DNA of 64,000 nt from Gordonia heveisoli (GTDB lineage: Bacteria; Actinomycetota; Actinomycetes; Mycobacteriales; Mycobacteriaceae). The notes under the pieces were generated by a model, which was not told where the DNA came from, made no database searches, and was given only the letters and a program-made list of their open reading frames with translations. Positions 8,393-17,113 of the stretch are shown here, in pieces. Location: NCBI RefSeq assembly GCF_030315745.1, contig NZ_JASXSH010000006.1, forward strand, positions 62,001 to 126,000, read 5' to 3'. The position numbers and the translations under genes were made by a program. Numbering within the stretch: the first letter of the stretch is position 1; each line of letters begins with the position of its first letter.

Positions 8393-9295
8393 ATGCCGCT
8401 CGACGCCGCAACCATCGAACCCGTCAAGCGTGTCCCGTCCGGGTTCATCCCCCTCTCCCGTCGTCGTCGCGTCACCGACAAGACGGTGCGCGTCCTGGTC
8501 ATCGCCTCGCTGCTGATCGCGTTCGTGCCACTGGTCTGGCTGATCGTCACCCTGGTGGCACGCGGACTGGGCCCGATCCTCGACATCAACTGGTGGACCC
8601 AGCCTGAACCCGGGGCCAACGGCGGCGCCGCGAACGCCATCGTCGGCACCCTGATCCAGACCGCGCTCGCGGCGGTGATGGCCGTTCCGATCGGCATCTT
8701 CGTGGCCATCTACCTCGTCGAGTACGCCAACCGGGATTCCTGGTTCCCCAAGCTGACCACCTTTATGGTCGACATTCTCTCCGGTGTGCCCTCGATCGTC
8801 GCCGCGCTGTTCGTCTACGCGGTCTGGCGCACCACCCTGGGGCTGCCGCGGTCCGGGTTCGTCGTGTCGATCGCGTTGGTGTTGCTGATGCTCCCGCTGG
8901 TCATCCGGGCCACCGAGGAGATGCTCAAGATCGTGCCGCAGGATCTGCGGGAGGCGTCCTACGCGCTGGGTGTGCCCAAGTGGAAGACGATCATGCGGAT
9001 CGTCCTGCCGACCGCGTTGTCGGGCATCGTGACCGGCGTGATGCTGGCCATCGCCCGCGTGATGGGTGAATCGGCCCCGGTGCTGATCCTCGTCGGAGCC
9101 ACCCGGGCGATGAACTGGAATCCCTTCGAGGGCAACCAGCAATCGTTGCCGCTGATGATGTGGACCCAGTACAACAACGGCACCGACGCCTTCGACAAGG
9201 TGTGGGGCGCGGCCCTGACCTTGGTCATCCTCGTCGCGATCATCTATTTCGGCGCCAAGCTGATCTCCCGGCTGTTCGCCCCCAAGTCCTTCTGA
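8393..9295 (+). CDS. pstA: Phosphate ABC transporter permease PstA
   Basis: Second membrane subunit of the phosphate importer, 300 residues with six helices, the first being [19 protein letters not shown]. The EAA loop reads [22 protein letters not shown], and the segment [21 protein letters not shown] is typical of PstA. It starts one base after the pstC stop and ends 25 bases before pstB. Confidence 0.93.
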   Translation: MPLDAATIEPVKRVPSGFIPLSRRRRVTDKTVRVLVIASLLIAFVPLVWLIVTLVARGLGPILDINWWTQPEPGANGGAANAIVGTLIQTALAAVMAVPIGIFVAIYLVEYANRDSWFPKLTTFMVDILSGVPSIVAALFVYAVWRTTLGLPRSGFVVSIALVLLMLPLVIRATEEMLKIVPQDLREASYALGVPKWKTIMRIVLPTALSGIVTGVMLAIARVMGESAPVLILVGATRAMNWNPFEGNQQSLPLMMWTQYNNGTDAFDKVWGAALTLVILVAIIYFGAKLISRLFAPKSF

Positions 9296-9320
9296 CCTCT
9301 TCGCAAGAAACGGATCTGCC

Positions 9321-10097
9321 ATGGCCAAGCGCCTCGACATCAAAGACCTGAACGTCTATTACGGCGACTTCCACGCTGTGAAGGATGTGACCCTCGAAGT
9401 CCCTCCGCGCTGCATCACCGCTTTCATCGGGCCGTCGGGCTGCGGCAAATCGACCGTGCTGCGAACCCTGAACCGGATGCACGAGGTCACCCCGGGTGCC
9501 TATGCGACCGGCCGGGTGGCCCTCGACGGTGAGGATATCTATGGCAAGGGCATCGATCCGGTGAGCGTGCGCTCGACGATCGGCATGGTCTTCCAGCGTC
9601 CCAACCCGTTCCCGACGATGTCGATCCGCGACAATGTGGTCGCCGGCCTCAAGCTGCAGGGCGTGCGCAACAAGGCTGAACTCGACGAGGTCGCCGAACG
9701 CAGCCTGCGTGGCGCCAACCTGTGGGATGAGGTCAAGGATCGCCTGGACAAGCCCGGTGGCGGTCTGTCCGGCGGTCAGCAGCAGCGTCTGTGCATCGCG
9801 CGGGCGATCGCGGTGTCCCCGGACGTGCTGCTGATGGATGAGCCGTGTTCGGCGCTCGATCCGATCTCGACACTCGCGATCGAGGACCTGATGGGTGAGC
9901 TCAAGAAGGAGTACACCATCGTGATCGTCACTCACAACATGCAGCAGGCGGCCCGTGTCAGCGACCAGACGGCGTTCTTCAATCTCGAAGCCGTCGGTCA
10001 GCCCGGACAACTGGTCGAGATCAACGACACCGAGACGATGTTCTCGAACCCGAACAAGCGTGAGACCGAGGACTACATCTCCGGTCGTTTCGGCTGA
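9321..10097 (+). CDS. pstB: Phosphate ABC transporter ATPase PstB
   Basis: Cytoplasmic ATPase of 258 residues, the normal PstB length. Walker A is GPSGCGKST (near 35), the Q-loop segment [13 protein letters not shown] is characteristic of PstB, the signature is [18 protein letters not shown], Walker B is [13 protein letters not shown] and the H-loop is VTHNM. Last gene of pstSCAB. Confidence 0.95.
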   Translation: MAKRLDIKDLNVYYGDFHAVKDVTLEVPPRCITAFIGPSGCGKSTVLRTLNRMHEVTPGAYATGRVALDGEDIYGKGIDPVSVRSTIGMVFQRPNPFPTMSIRDNVVAGLKLQGVRNKAELDEVAERSLRGANLWDEVKDRLDKPGGGLSGGQQQRLCIARAIAVSPDVLLMDEPCSALDPISTLAIEDLMGELKKEYTIVIVTHNMQQAARVSDQTAFFNLEAVGQPGQLVEINDTETMFSNPNKRETEDYISGRFG

Positions 10098-10106
10098 TCG
10101 CCACGC

Positions 10107-10376
10107 TCAGAGCGTCAGCAGAAGGACGACCAGCAGTGCGCTGAGTGCGGCGGTCGCGCCCAGATAGGCAAGAGTCCGGGGTCGATGCGGGAAGTATGCG
10201 TCCGTATCGGCCCCGGACTTTCTGTAGTCGGTCGCTGGGTTGTTGGACGCCGGATTGTTGGACGCCGAGGTGCCGAGATTGGGGGTTCTGTGGTGCCGCA
10301 ACGAATCGAGAGCGCGCCCGGGACCATGGCGTTCAACCGCGGTCTCCGGGGAGGTGAACTGGTCATCCGGGCGCAT
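10107..10376 (-). CDS. Small protein with one C-terminal membrane helix
   Basis: An 89-residue protein of unknown function. The N-terminal two thirds are polar, with a short tandem repeat ASNNPASNNPA that corresponds to a duplicated 14-15 base unit around 10241-10268. The last 25 residues, YLGATAALSALLVVLLLTL, form one membrane helix ending almost at the C-terminus, so it looks tail-anchored. ATG at 10376 is chosen for an AGGG eight bases upstream; a GTG nine bases earlier is possible. It converges on pstB with a nine-base gap. Confidence 0.5.
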   Translation of the reverse strand: MRPDDQFTSPETAVERHGPGRALDSLRHHRTPNLGTSASNNPASNNPATDYRKSGADTDAYFPHRPRTLAYLGATAALSALLVVLLLTL

Positions 10377-10502
10377 AATCGCCACCCTAAACGGCTGATG
10401 ACTGTGTGGTGAAATCGTGATGCGCCAATGCTGGGCGATGCGTTCAGGCCGCGGCTAAATCCACCTGAAAACCATTGTCGGGCAAGGCTATTGGAAGCCG
10501 GT

Positions 10503-10529
10503 GGCGCCCGACACAGCGTGTCGGGCGCC
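10503..10529. terminator. Terminator hairpin after phoU
   Basis: A perfect 12-base-pair GC-rich stem (GGCGCCCGACAC with its complement) closes a three-base loop, 13 bases beyond the phoU stop. No U run follows, as is usual in this group. Confidence 0.75.
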
Positions 10530-10541
10530 GTGATCTCCGAC

Positions 10542-11204
10542 TCAGGAGACCTGCTGGAACTGCTCCGGGGTCTTGCCTGTCGCCTGGAAGACCACCCGGC
10601 GGCCGATGAGGACGGCGTGGTCGGCGAACCGCTCGTAGTAGCGGCCGAGCAGCGTCACATCGACGGCGGCCGCGGTGCCGTGCTGCCACTCGCGGTCCAT
10701 CAGCACGGTGAACAGATGGCGGTGCAGGTCGTCCATCGCATCGTCGTCCTCCTGCAGACGCAGGGCGGCGTTGGGATCCTGGGTGTCGAGCACCTCGCGC
10801 GCGGTGTGGGCGAGTTTGACGGCCAACCGGCCCATCTCGGCGAAGTAGCCGTTGACCTCTTCGGGGAGGGCCTTGGCGGGATGCCGACGACGCGCGACCT
10901 TGGCGACATGCAGGGCCAACGCGCCCATCCGGTCGGCGTCGGCGACGATCTGGAAGCCGCTGACGATTCCGCGGAGATCGCTGGCCACCGGTGCCTGCAG
11001 AGCCAGTAGCGCGAAGGCCTGCTCCTCGGCCCGTGCGGTCATCTCGCTCATCCGGTCGTTGTCGCCGATGACCTCCTCGGCGATGGCGAGGTCGGCCTGC
11101 AGCAGAGCCTGGGTGGCACGTGCCATGGCGGCACCGGCGAGTTCACACATCTCGCCGAGAATCGTGTTGAGCGAGTGCAGCTGCTCCTGATACGCGGTAC
11201 GCAT
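10542..11204 (-). CDS. phoU: Phosphate signalling protein PhoU
   Basis: Cytoplasmic helical-bundle protein of 220 residues that dampens Pst transport and phosphate-starvation signalling. It begins with the family-typical [20 protein letters not shown] and carries both PhoU metal-binding repeats, recognisable as the [20 protein letters not shown] and [16 protein letters not shown] segments (E/DxxxD). It faces pstSCAB from the opposite strand, so coupling is through the regulon and not one transcript. Confidence 0.93.
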   Translation of the reverse strand: MRTAYQEQLHSLNTILGEMCELAGAAMARATQALLQADLAIAEEVIGDNDRMSEMTARAEEQAFALLALQAPVASDLRGIVSGFQIVADADRMGALALHVAKVARRRHPAKALPEEVNGYFAEMGRLAVKLAHTAREVLDTQDPNAALRLQEDDDAMDDLHRHLFTVLMDREWQHGTAAAVDVTLLGRYYERFADHAVLIGRRVVFQATGKTPEQFQQVS

Positions 11205-11263
11205 GAACCCAGGATACTGCGTCGAGTGATCCGGGCCTCATCTTGACGGTGAACGGGCCATGA

Positions 11264-11297
11264 ACGTGGCCTGTCCGCCGCTATGGCCAGGCCACGT
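11264..11297. terminator. Inverted repeat after the LCP gene
   Basis: ACGTGGCCT at 11264 pairs with AGGCCACGT at 11289. The right arm can alternatively pair with GACGTGGC at 11312-11319, which overlaps the LCP stop region. Likely a transcription end between the LCP gene and phoU. Confidence 0.45.
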
Positions 11298-11319
11298 CGG
11301 TGGGCCGGCCGGACGTGGC

Positions 11320-13674
11320 TCAGCTACAGGTCGTGTCGCCGGCGTTGGTGACGGCGAGGTCGTTCGGCAGTCGGGTCGGCGACGTCGACGCGGGCAGCTC
11401 GGTCACCGACAGGGTGCCGCCGACCTCGGGCGCCGAGTCCAGCCCGCCGCCGTAGTTGCTGCCGATGATCACCTCGACACCGGACTGGACCGTGTGATCG
11501 GGCTGGATGCTCGCCCCAGGGATCATCTTGGCGACGGTCGCCGCCGAATCCTCCTGACCGGGGCCGTAGCGCACGACGGTGTCGGACCGCTGTTCTGAGG
11601 CGTCGGCCACGCCGGTGACCTCGAAGCCGTTGGCGATGAAGGACTCCGACACCTGGGTGGCCAGGCCACTCTGGCTGGTGCCGTTGAGGACCCGCATCTC
11701 GACGTTGTACGGGTTCTGCGCGGTCGCGGTGACCGTACGCGGCCCGGCCGGTGCCGCCGGGGTCGACGGTGATTCGCTCGGTTTCGCCGACGACTTCTTC
11801 TTGCGCTTCGCCGGATGTTCTTGGGGGAGCGGCTCGTCGTCGATGATCGCGTTGAAGATCGCGTCGATGTCCTCGGTGCGCGGGATCTCGTTGTTCTGGC
11901 CGTCCTGACTCGTCCCGGAGGTGGGGACGGTGAGGAAGGTGACCCGGCCCGCGTCCATACCCTGCATCGACTTCGCCAGATCCAGCAGCGACTGGGTGTT
12001 CACGTTGTCCACGATGCTGTTCTCGATGAACGTGTTGACCAGCGAATTCAGTCTGCCTGGGCTGGACAGGATGTTGCCGGACAGGGTCGATCGCAGAAGC
12101 GACGACATGAACAGCTGCTGTCTTTTGATCCGGCCGTAGTCGCCGTTGCCCTCGGAGGCGATGTTGCGGGCGCGCACATAGTTGAGAGCGCGTTTGCCGT
12201 TCAGCTTCTTCTTGCCCGCCTTGGCCAGGATCTGACCGAGCTCATAGTCGTAGAGCGGGACGGTCGAGCAGACCTCGACACCGCCGATGGCGCGCACGAC
12301 CTGTGCGAAGCCGTTGAAGTCCATCGAGATGAAGTGGTTGATGTTGAGGCCGCTCATCGCGGTCAGCACCCGCACCAGGCATTCCGGCCCGCCGAAGGCG
12401 TAGACGCTGTTCAGTTTGACGCTGCTCTCGGCCGACAGCTCGTCGCCGTAGTTGCGATTGTTGCTGTCCCACGATCGGCACGTCGGGCGATCGACCTGCA
12501 GGTCACGCGGGAAGGACACGGCCACCACACGGCTGCGGTTGGCAGGCACGTTCACCAGTAGGACCGTGTCGGAGCGGATGCCCTCGACGCTCGTCGCGTC
12601 GCCGGCGCCGATTTTGCCGTTCTGGCCGCTGCGGCTGTCGGTGCCGACGATCAGGTAGGTCTCGTCGCCGTACTGGGCGTCCTTGTTGCGGATGTTCTCG
12701 TCGTCGGGGTTGACGGCGTCGACGTTGCGCCAGTTGCCGTCCCAGACCTTCATCGCGCCCCACACGTAACCGGTGCCCACCAGCGCCATCACGCAGGCCA
12801 GGGCCACCAGGACGCGGCCGGTGATCTTCGCGCCACGGGCGATGCCGCGGCGTCGGTCGGCGGCACTCTCGGGATGGCGTTGCGGACTCGACCGCTGCGC
12901 GAGCGCGGTCGTCAGATCCGGGGTGCGCTGCAGCGGGGCAGAGGTTTCGAGGTCGGTCTCGGGTGCCGCCTCCGCTGGTGCGGTCGCCGACAGCGGGGTG
13001 ATCGGCGCATGCGATTCCTGGGCGCGGGATTCCTCGGTGACGCGCCGGGCAGTGGTGCGATCGGACAGGTCGACCGGCGGGGCATCGTCGCCGGAGATGG
13101 TCGGTATCTTCTGCGTCGCGTCGTTGTCGAAGCGGAATACCGACGTCGGACGATCGTCGGGCGGGGGCTGGCGCCGATTGCGCACTCCCCGGTCGGGGGT
13201 CGGTCGGCCGGTCGGCCGGGGTGGCGGGGGAGCTTGTCTCGCTCCCGCATCGCCGACCTCCGCATTCATCTGCTCCATGAGCTCGCGGACGGTCAGCCGG
13301 GTACGTCCGCGGACGTACCGGTCCTGGGCCCGGGGCTCACGCAGGCTGCCCTCGCCGGGTGCACGTCGGGCGTTGGGATCCGGTGTTCTCGGTCCGCGGG
13401 CGGCAGGACTTTGGGCGGGTCGTGGTGATGTCGGTTTCGGGGAGTCGGGTGTGGCGGCCGATGGGGTGGCGGGCGCGCCCGGCGTTGGCTGGCCGGTGGG
13501 CGGGGGAGTGCGATCGTCGGCGGCCGACTGTCCCGACTCCGAGCCGAACATCTCCCGGAAGTCGTTGGAGTCACGATCGCGGCCGGCACGACGGCCGCGT
13601 CGGGAGCGCCGATCTTGCGCACCCGAGTCCGGGCCGTCCGGACCGTCGTCCGGTCCCGATGTGCGTCGACTCAA
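11320..13674 (-). CDS. LytR-CpsA-Psr (LCP) family cell-wall ligase with LytR_C domain
   Basis: A 784-residue membrane protein. Enzymes of this family attach arabinogalactan or other glycopolymers to peptidoglycan on the outer face of the membrane. Residues 1-290 are a Pro/Arg/Asp-rich, low-complexity cytoplasmic head; one helix follows (VLVALACVMALVGTGYVWG); then the LCP catalytic domain with conserved RSDTVLLV, SFPRDLQV and ALNYVRARNIASEGNGDYGRIKRQQ. A Lys/Ser/Pro linker (KRKKKSSAKPSESPS) leads to a LytR_C domain beginning VEMRVLNGTSQSGLA. The head is longer than in mycobacterial CpsA/Lcp1 and could hold phosphorylation sites. Confidence 0.9.
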   Translation of the reverse strand: MSRRTSGPDDGPDGPDSGAQDRRSRRGRRAGRDRDSNDFREMFGSESGQSAADDRTPPPTGQPTPGAPATPSAATPDSPKPTSPRPAQSPAARGPRTPDPNARRAPGEGSLREPRAQDRYVRGRTRLTVRELMEQMNAEVGDAGARQAPPPPRPTGRPTPDRGVRNRRQPPPDDRPTSVFRFDNDATQKIPTISGDDAPPVDLSDRTTARRVTEESRAQESHAPITPLSATAPAEAAPETDLETSAPLQRTPDLTTALAQRSSPQRHPESAADRRRGIARGAKITGRVLVALACVMALVGTGYVWGAMKVWDGNWRNVDAVNPDDENIRNKDAQYGDETYLIVGTDSRSGQNGKIGAGDATSVEGIRSDTVLLVNVPANRSRVVAVSFPRDLQVDRPTCRSWDSNNRNYGDELSAESSVKLNSVYAFGGPECLVRVLTAMSGLNINHFISMDFNGFAQVVRAIGGVEVCSTVPLYDYELGQILAKAGKKKLNGKRALNYVRARNIASEGNGDYGRIKRQQLFMSSLLRSTLSGNILSSPGRLNSLVNTFIENSIVDNVNTQSLLDLAKSMQGMDAGRVTFLTVPTSGTSQDGQNNEIPRTEDIDAIFNAIIDDEPLPQEHPAKRKKKSSAKPSESPSTPAAPAGPRTVTATAQNPYNVEMRVLNGTSQSGLATQVSESFIANGFEVTGVADASEQRSDTVVRYGPGQEDSAATVAKMIPGASIQPDHTVQSGVEVIIGSNYGGGLDSAPEVGGTLSVTELPASTSPTRLPNDLAVTNAGDTTCS

Positions 13675-13869
13675 CTTCTGCGATCCCTCACGCCCCGGTC
13701 ATGAAACTCGCGGTATCGCAGGCCGGGGCTGATCGCGGCGATACGCACCATCGGATGGACCCGACAGGTCGGGACCTTCCGGGACATAGTACTGACATCA
13801 CCTGAGAATCCGTCTCAGCCGGAGGCGTTGTGACAACCGTCGCGACCGGTATTCACCAGTGTTGAATTG

Positions 13870-15051
13870 CTAGCCGCCAGAGTGCATGATCTCGGCACCC
13901 GCGGGTACGACGTCCTCATCCGGGTCATCGAGCCAACCGTCGGGCAGCGCCACCTTGGCCGGCGAACCCTGACGCCCGCGCGGCCCGTGGCCGTCGCGGG
14001 GGAATGGTGCATCGGCGGGCAGTTCGGCGACCAGTTCGCGCAATTCGTCGACGGTGGTCACCAGCGACATCCGGCTGCGGATCTCCGAACCGGCCGGGAA
14101 GCCGCGCAGGTACCAGGCGACATGTTTGCGAATCTCGCGGCAGCCCTTCATCTCTCCGTGATGGGCGACGAGGAGTTCGCAGTGCCGCACGATGATCTCG
14201 GCGACCTCACCGAGGTTCGGCGCCGCCGGGGCGGGCAACCCGTTGAGTTCGGCGGCGAGTTCGGCGAACAGCCACGGCCGGCCGAGGCAGCCGCGGCCGA
14301 TGACCACACCGTCGCAGCCGGTCCGTCGCATCATCGCGACGGCGTCCGCGGGTTCGAAGATGTCGCCGTTGCCCAGTACCGGTACGTCGGTGACGTGTTC
14401 TTTGAGCCGCGCGATCTCATCCCAATCGGCCTGACCGGAATAGCGCTGCGAGGCTGTGCGCGCGTGCAATGCGACGGCGGCCGCACCCTCTTCGGCGGCG
14501 ATCCGGCCGGCGTCGAGGTGGGTGCGATGCTCGTCGTCGATGCCGATGCGGAACTTGACCGTCACCGGGATGTCGGTGCCCTCGGTAGCTGCAACCGCGG
14601 CCGCGACGATCTTGCGGAACAGCGTGCGCTTGTAGGGGATCGCCGAGCCGCCGCCCTTGCGGGTCACCTTGGGGACCGGGCAGCCGAAGTTCATGTCGAT
14701 GTGGTCGGCGAGGTTCTCGTCGACGATCATCTTCGCGGCCTGATAGGTGTATTCCGGGTCGACGGTGTAGAGCTGCATCGACCGCGGGGATTCCGCCGGC
14801 GCAAACGTGGTCATGTGCATGGTGACCGGGTGCCGCTCGACGAGCGCTCGCGCGGTCACCATCTCGCAGACGTACAACCCGGAAACGGTTCCGGTCCGCG
14901 CGACTTCCAGTTCCCGGCACAGGGTGCGGAAGGCCACGTTGGTGACCCCGGCCATCGGTGCGAGCACGACGGGACTCGCCAGCTCGATCGAACCGATCCG
15001 CAACGGGGCCGGGGCCCCGACAGACGCCGAACCGGCGCCCTCGGGACTCAC
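13870..15051 (-). CDS. dusB: tRNA-dihydrouridine synthase
   Basis: FMN enzyme that reduces uridine in tRNA D-loops. The family core is clear: LASPVVLAPMAGVTNVAFR, CEMVTARAL, DMNFGCPVPKVTRKGGGSA (catalytic Cys), HARTASQRYSGQADW and GDIFEPADAVAMM, then the tRNA-binding helical domain with RKHVAWYLRGFP. GTG at 15051 gives 393 residues; a TTG near 15003 is an alternative with a tighter N-terminus. It lies 68 bases downstream of the desaturase gene on the same strand and may be cotranscribed with it. The C-terminus is an unusual Asp/Gly/Pro-rich tail. Confidence 0.88.
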   Translation of the reverse strand: MSPEGAGSASVGAPAPLRIGSIELASPVVLAPMAGVTNVAFRTLCRELEVARTGTVSGLYVCEMVTARALVERHPVTMHMTTFAPAESPRSMQLYTVDPEYTYQAAKMIVDENLADHIDMNFGCPVPKVTRKGGGSAIPYKRTLFRKIVAAAVAATEGTDIPVTVKFRIGIDDEHRTHLDAGRIAAEEGAAAVALHARTASQRYSGQADWDEIARLKEHVTDVPVLGNGDIFEPADAVAMMRRTGCDGVVIGRGCLGRPWLFAELAAELNGLPAPAAPNLGEVAEIIVRHCELLVAHHGEMKGCREIRKHVAWYLRGFPAGSEIRSRMSLVTTVDELRELVAELPADAPFPRDGHGPRGRQGSPAKVALPDGWLDDPDEDVVPAGAEIMHSGG

Positions 15052-15119
15052 GCTGCTCGCTGAGGTGCGAGCGGGGCGAGCCTCGACGGGCGCCGGTGCG
15101 GTGGTAGAAGCCGTGATAC

Positions 15120-16112
15120 TCAGGACGCCTGCTGCTCTCGCTTCTTGGCCTCGCGGGCGAGCGAACGATCGCGCATCTCCTCGAAGCGGGTGGCGTCCTT
15201 CTCCAACTGCTCGAGGAAGGTGGCGAGCTCCTCGCGGGTCTTCTCGCCCTCCGCGGTGAAGTCGTCGCGGCCGAAGACGTCCCACTTGCGCAGGACCGGC
15301 ATGACGACCTCTTCGAGGTGCTGGCGCAGGTCGTAGATGCCGTGCTTGGCCATCAGGACGCCGTGGCGGCGGAAGTTCGGCATGCCCGCGCCGGGCATCT
15401 GGAAGTTGGTGACGATGTCGGTGACCGCGCGCAGCGTCTGATCGGGCGAGATGTCCATACCCGCGCCGCAGATGTTGCGGTAGAAGATCATGTGCAGGTT
15501 CTCGTCGGCGGCGATGCGCTGCAGCATGCGGTCGGCGATCGGGTCGTTGCACGCCTTGCCGGTGTTGCGGTGGCTGACGCGGGTGGCCAGCTCCTGGAAG
15601 GTGACGTAGGCGACCGAGTGCAGGATGCCCAGCTCGTCGGCGTGATCTTCGAGTTCGTCGACGCGTCCGGCGGCGGCCAACATCGGGTCGTAGCCGTTGG
15701 TCATGTGGATCATGCGCGCCTCTTCGAGGGCGACGGGGTCGACGCCGCGCGTGACGACCAGGTAGTCGCGCATCACGATGCCGTGGCGGTTCTCCTCGGC
15801 GGTCCAGCGACCGACCCAGTGGCCCCAGGCCGAATCCATGGAGAAGTTGTCTGCGATGACCCGGTGGTACGAGGGCAGGTTGTCCTCGGTGAGCAGGTTG
15901 GTGATCATCGCGGCCTTGGCGACCTCGTCGAGCTTGGATTGCTCGGGGTCGTAGTCCACGCCGCCGAGGGCCGCGAAGTTCTGGCCCTCGTCCCACGGGA
16001 CGTAGTCGTGGGGGTTCCAGTCACGTGCGGTCTTCAGGTGCCGGTTGACGTTGTCCTCGGCGACCGATTCCAGCTCTTTGAGGAGCTCGAGTTGGGTCAG
16101 CTCGCGTGCCAT
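15120..16112 (-). CDS. Acyl-ACP desaturase (DesA/FAB2 type, diiron)
   Basis: Soluble ferritin-like desaturase of 330 residues that inserts a double bond into acyl-ACP, feeding unsaturated membrane lipids or mycolic acids. The diiron ligands are in TAEENRHGIVMRDYL (EENRH) and ADENLHMIFYRN (ENLHM), with extra carboxylates in helices around TEDNLPSYHR and VTFQELATRVSHRNTG. ATG at 16112 is chosen because GGAGG lies eight bases upstream; a longer form to 16235 lacks this. A possible operator sits about 150 bases upstream. Closest named relatives would be mycobacterial DesA1/DesA2; which one cannot be told. Confidence 0.9.
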   Translation of the reverse strand: MARELTQLELLKELESVAEDNVNRHLKTARDWNPHDYVPWDEGQNFAALGGVDYDPEQSKLDEVAKAAMITNLLTEDNLPSYHRVIADNFSMDSAWGHWVGRWTAEENRHGIVMRDYLVVTRGVDPVALEEARMIHMTNGYDPMLAAAGRVDELEDHADELGILHSVAYVTFQELATRVSHRNTGKACNDPIADRMLQRIAADENLHMIFYRNICGAGMDISPDQTLRAVTDIVTNFQMPGAGMPNFRRHGVLMAKHGIYDLRQHLEEVVMPVLRKWDVFGRDDFTAEGEKTREELATFLEQLEKDATRFEEMRDRSLAREAKKREQQAS

Positions 16113-16452
16113 TGATGTCCTCCGAAGGGTTGCTCGCGTATGTCGAAAATGTCCTGACGGCCCGTGGCTCGTTCGCGGGACGACGGTCCCGGGCTGCCTC
16201 GGCGCGGTGCGTTTGCCTGCTGCACCTTCGACCAAACAGCAGCCAGCCTACGTCACCCGACTTGCCTGCCCAAGTCGCCGAACGTCCCGGGTTCGTCGTC
16301 GGACTCACCCGCTCTGCCTACGGTGTCGTAACCCCCGCGGTCGACGTTACGCCCTCTTCGTCCTATTTGGTGGTGCGTTGATGCGGTGTGGCGTGTGAGA
16401 GTCGTCGCGTTCACGTGCGTGAGGCGGCGGTCGCGGACCGTCTGGGCCGGCC
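16113..16452. other. Gene-free stretch holding the desaturase promoter
   Basis: No open frame here reads like a protein. On the minus strand a TTGGGC at about 16273-16268 and TAGGCT at about 16250-16245, 17 bases apart, would make a promoter for the desaturase gene. The remaining ~170 bases next to the NTF2-like gene show nothing recognisable. Confidence 0.5.
16258..16277. promoter_or_regulatory. Palindromic operator candidate upstream of the desaturase
   Basis: CGACTTG and CAAGTCG form perfect seven-base arms around six bases, overlapping the proposed -35 element of the desaturase promoter. A TetR-family repressor (MadR) controls desA1/desA2 in mycobacteria; whether this is its site cannot be said from sequence alone. 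Confidence 0.42.
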
Positions 16453-16965
16453 TCAACCGCGCGCGAACATGGCTCCGGTGGTGGTCATCCACTCCATCGC
16501 CGGTTCGTCGAGGGTGCCCGCCTGCTCGGCGCGCCGACACCACCGCATGGCGGCGATGCCGAAGCGCAGCGGGTTGTAGATGTCCTCTTCCCGCGACCAC
16601 AGGCCGTCGCCCGCGTAGGTGAGGATGGTGATGTTGGTCGCGGTGATCGCCGACCCGTCGCCCGGGTCGCGCATCGGATTGTCGACCTCGCAGATTACGC
16701 GGCTGGTCGGGGCGTCGACGACGTGCCAGAGTGCGGGAAAGCCGGTCATGTGGCTGCCCGGGAATGCCGTCATGGTCTTCCAGATCCAGGCTCGGATCTC
16801 TTCCCGGCCGTTCATGGTGCCGAGGGCGTGCTCGATGTACTCGGCGTCGGGGGTGAACATGTCGGCGTAGCGATCCCAGTCGCCGCTGACCGCGATCTCG
16901 GCGACGGTCTGCTGGAAATCGGCGAATGCGGTCTCGAGTTCGGCCGTTGAGAAGGGGTGTTCCAT
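16453..16965 (-). CDS. NTF2/SnoaL-like small protein
   Basis: A 170-residue alpha+beta barrel protein of the NTF2-like superfamily, which includes ketosteroid isomerases, limonene epoxide hydrolases and SnoaL cyclases. The pattern is an N-terminal helix FADFQQTVAEIAVSGDWDRYADMFTPDAEYIEHALG, a GREEIRAWI helix and C-terminal strands with VICEVDNPM and ITILTYAGDGLWSREEDIYNP. Catalytic assignment is not possible. A perfect KstR-type palindrome lies ten bases upstream of the ATG, pointing to steroid-linked regulation. Confidence 0.75.
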   Translation of the reverse strand: MEHPFSTAELETAFADFQQTVAEIAVSGDWDRYADMFTPDAEYIEHALGTMNGREEIRAWIWKTMTAFPGSHMTGFPALWHVVDAPTSRVICEVDNPMRDPGDGSAITATNITILTYAGDGLWSREEDIYNPLRFGIAAMRWCRRAEQAGTLDEPAMEWMTTTGAMFARG

Positions 16966-16975
16966 ATCCCGATAG

Positions 16976-16989
16976 TAGAACGTGTTCTA
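16976..16989. promoter_or_regulatory. KstR-type operator (perfect palindrome)
   Basis: TAGAACGTGTTCTA fits the KstR consensus TnnAACnnGTTnnA exactly and is fully palindromic. It lies immediately before the NTF2-like gene and 125 bases upstream of the kinase gene on the other strand. Confidence 0.7.
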
Positions 16990-17113
16990 GTTTTCTGGGC
17001 GATTCCGGCTCGTTCAAGTTTCGCCCCGGACGAGGGCGGATGGGTAGCATTTCGGACGAGCCGACCCGGAGGGTGACCTCCTGCGGCGCAGCACAGTCAG
17101 GATCGATCGGAAC

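Noticed and set aside
13870..15996. A 708-residue reading frame spanning dusB and most of the desaturase on the minus strand
   Set aside because: Only the part from 15051 to 13870 reads as protein (DusB). The rest is an Arg/Pro-rich frame antisense-in-phase to the desaturase gene.
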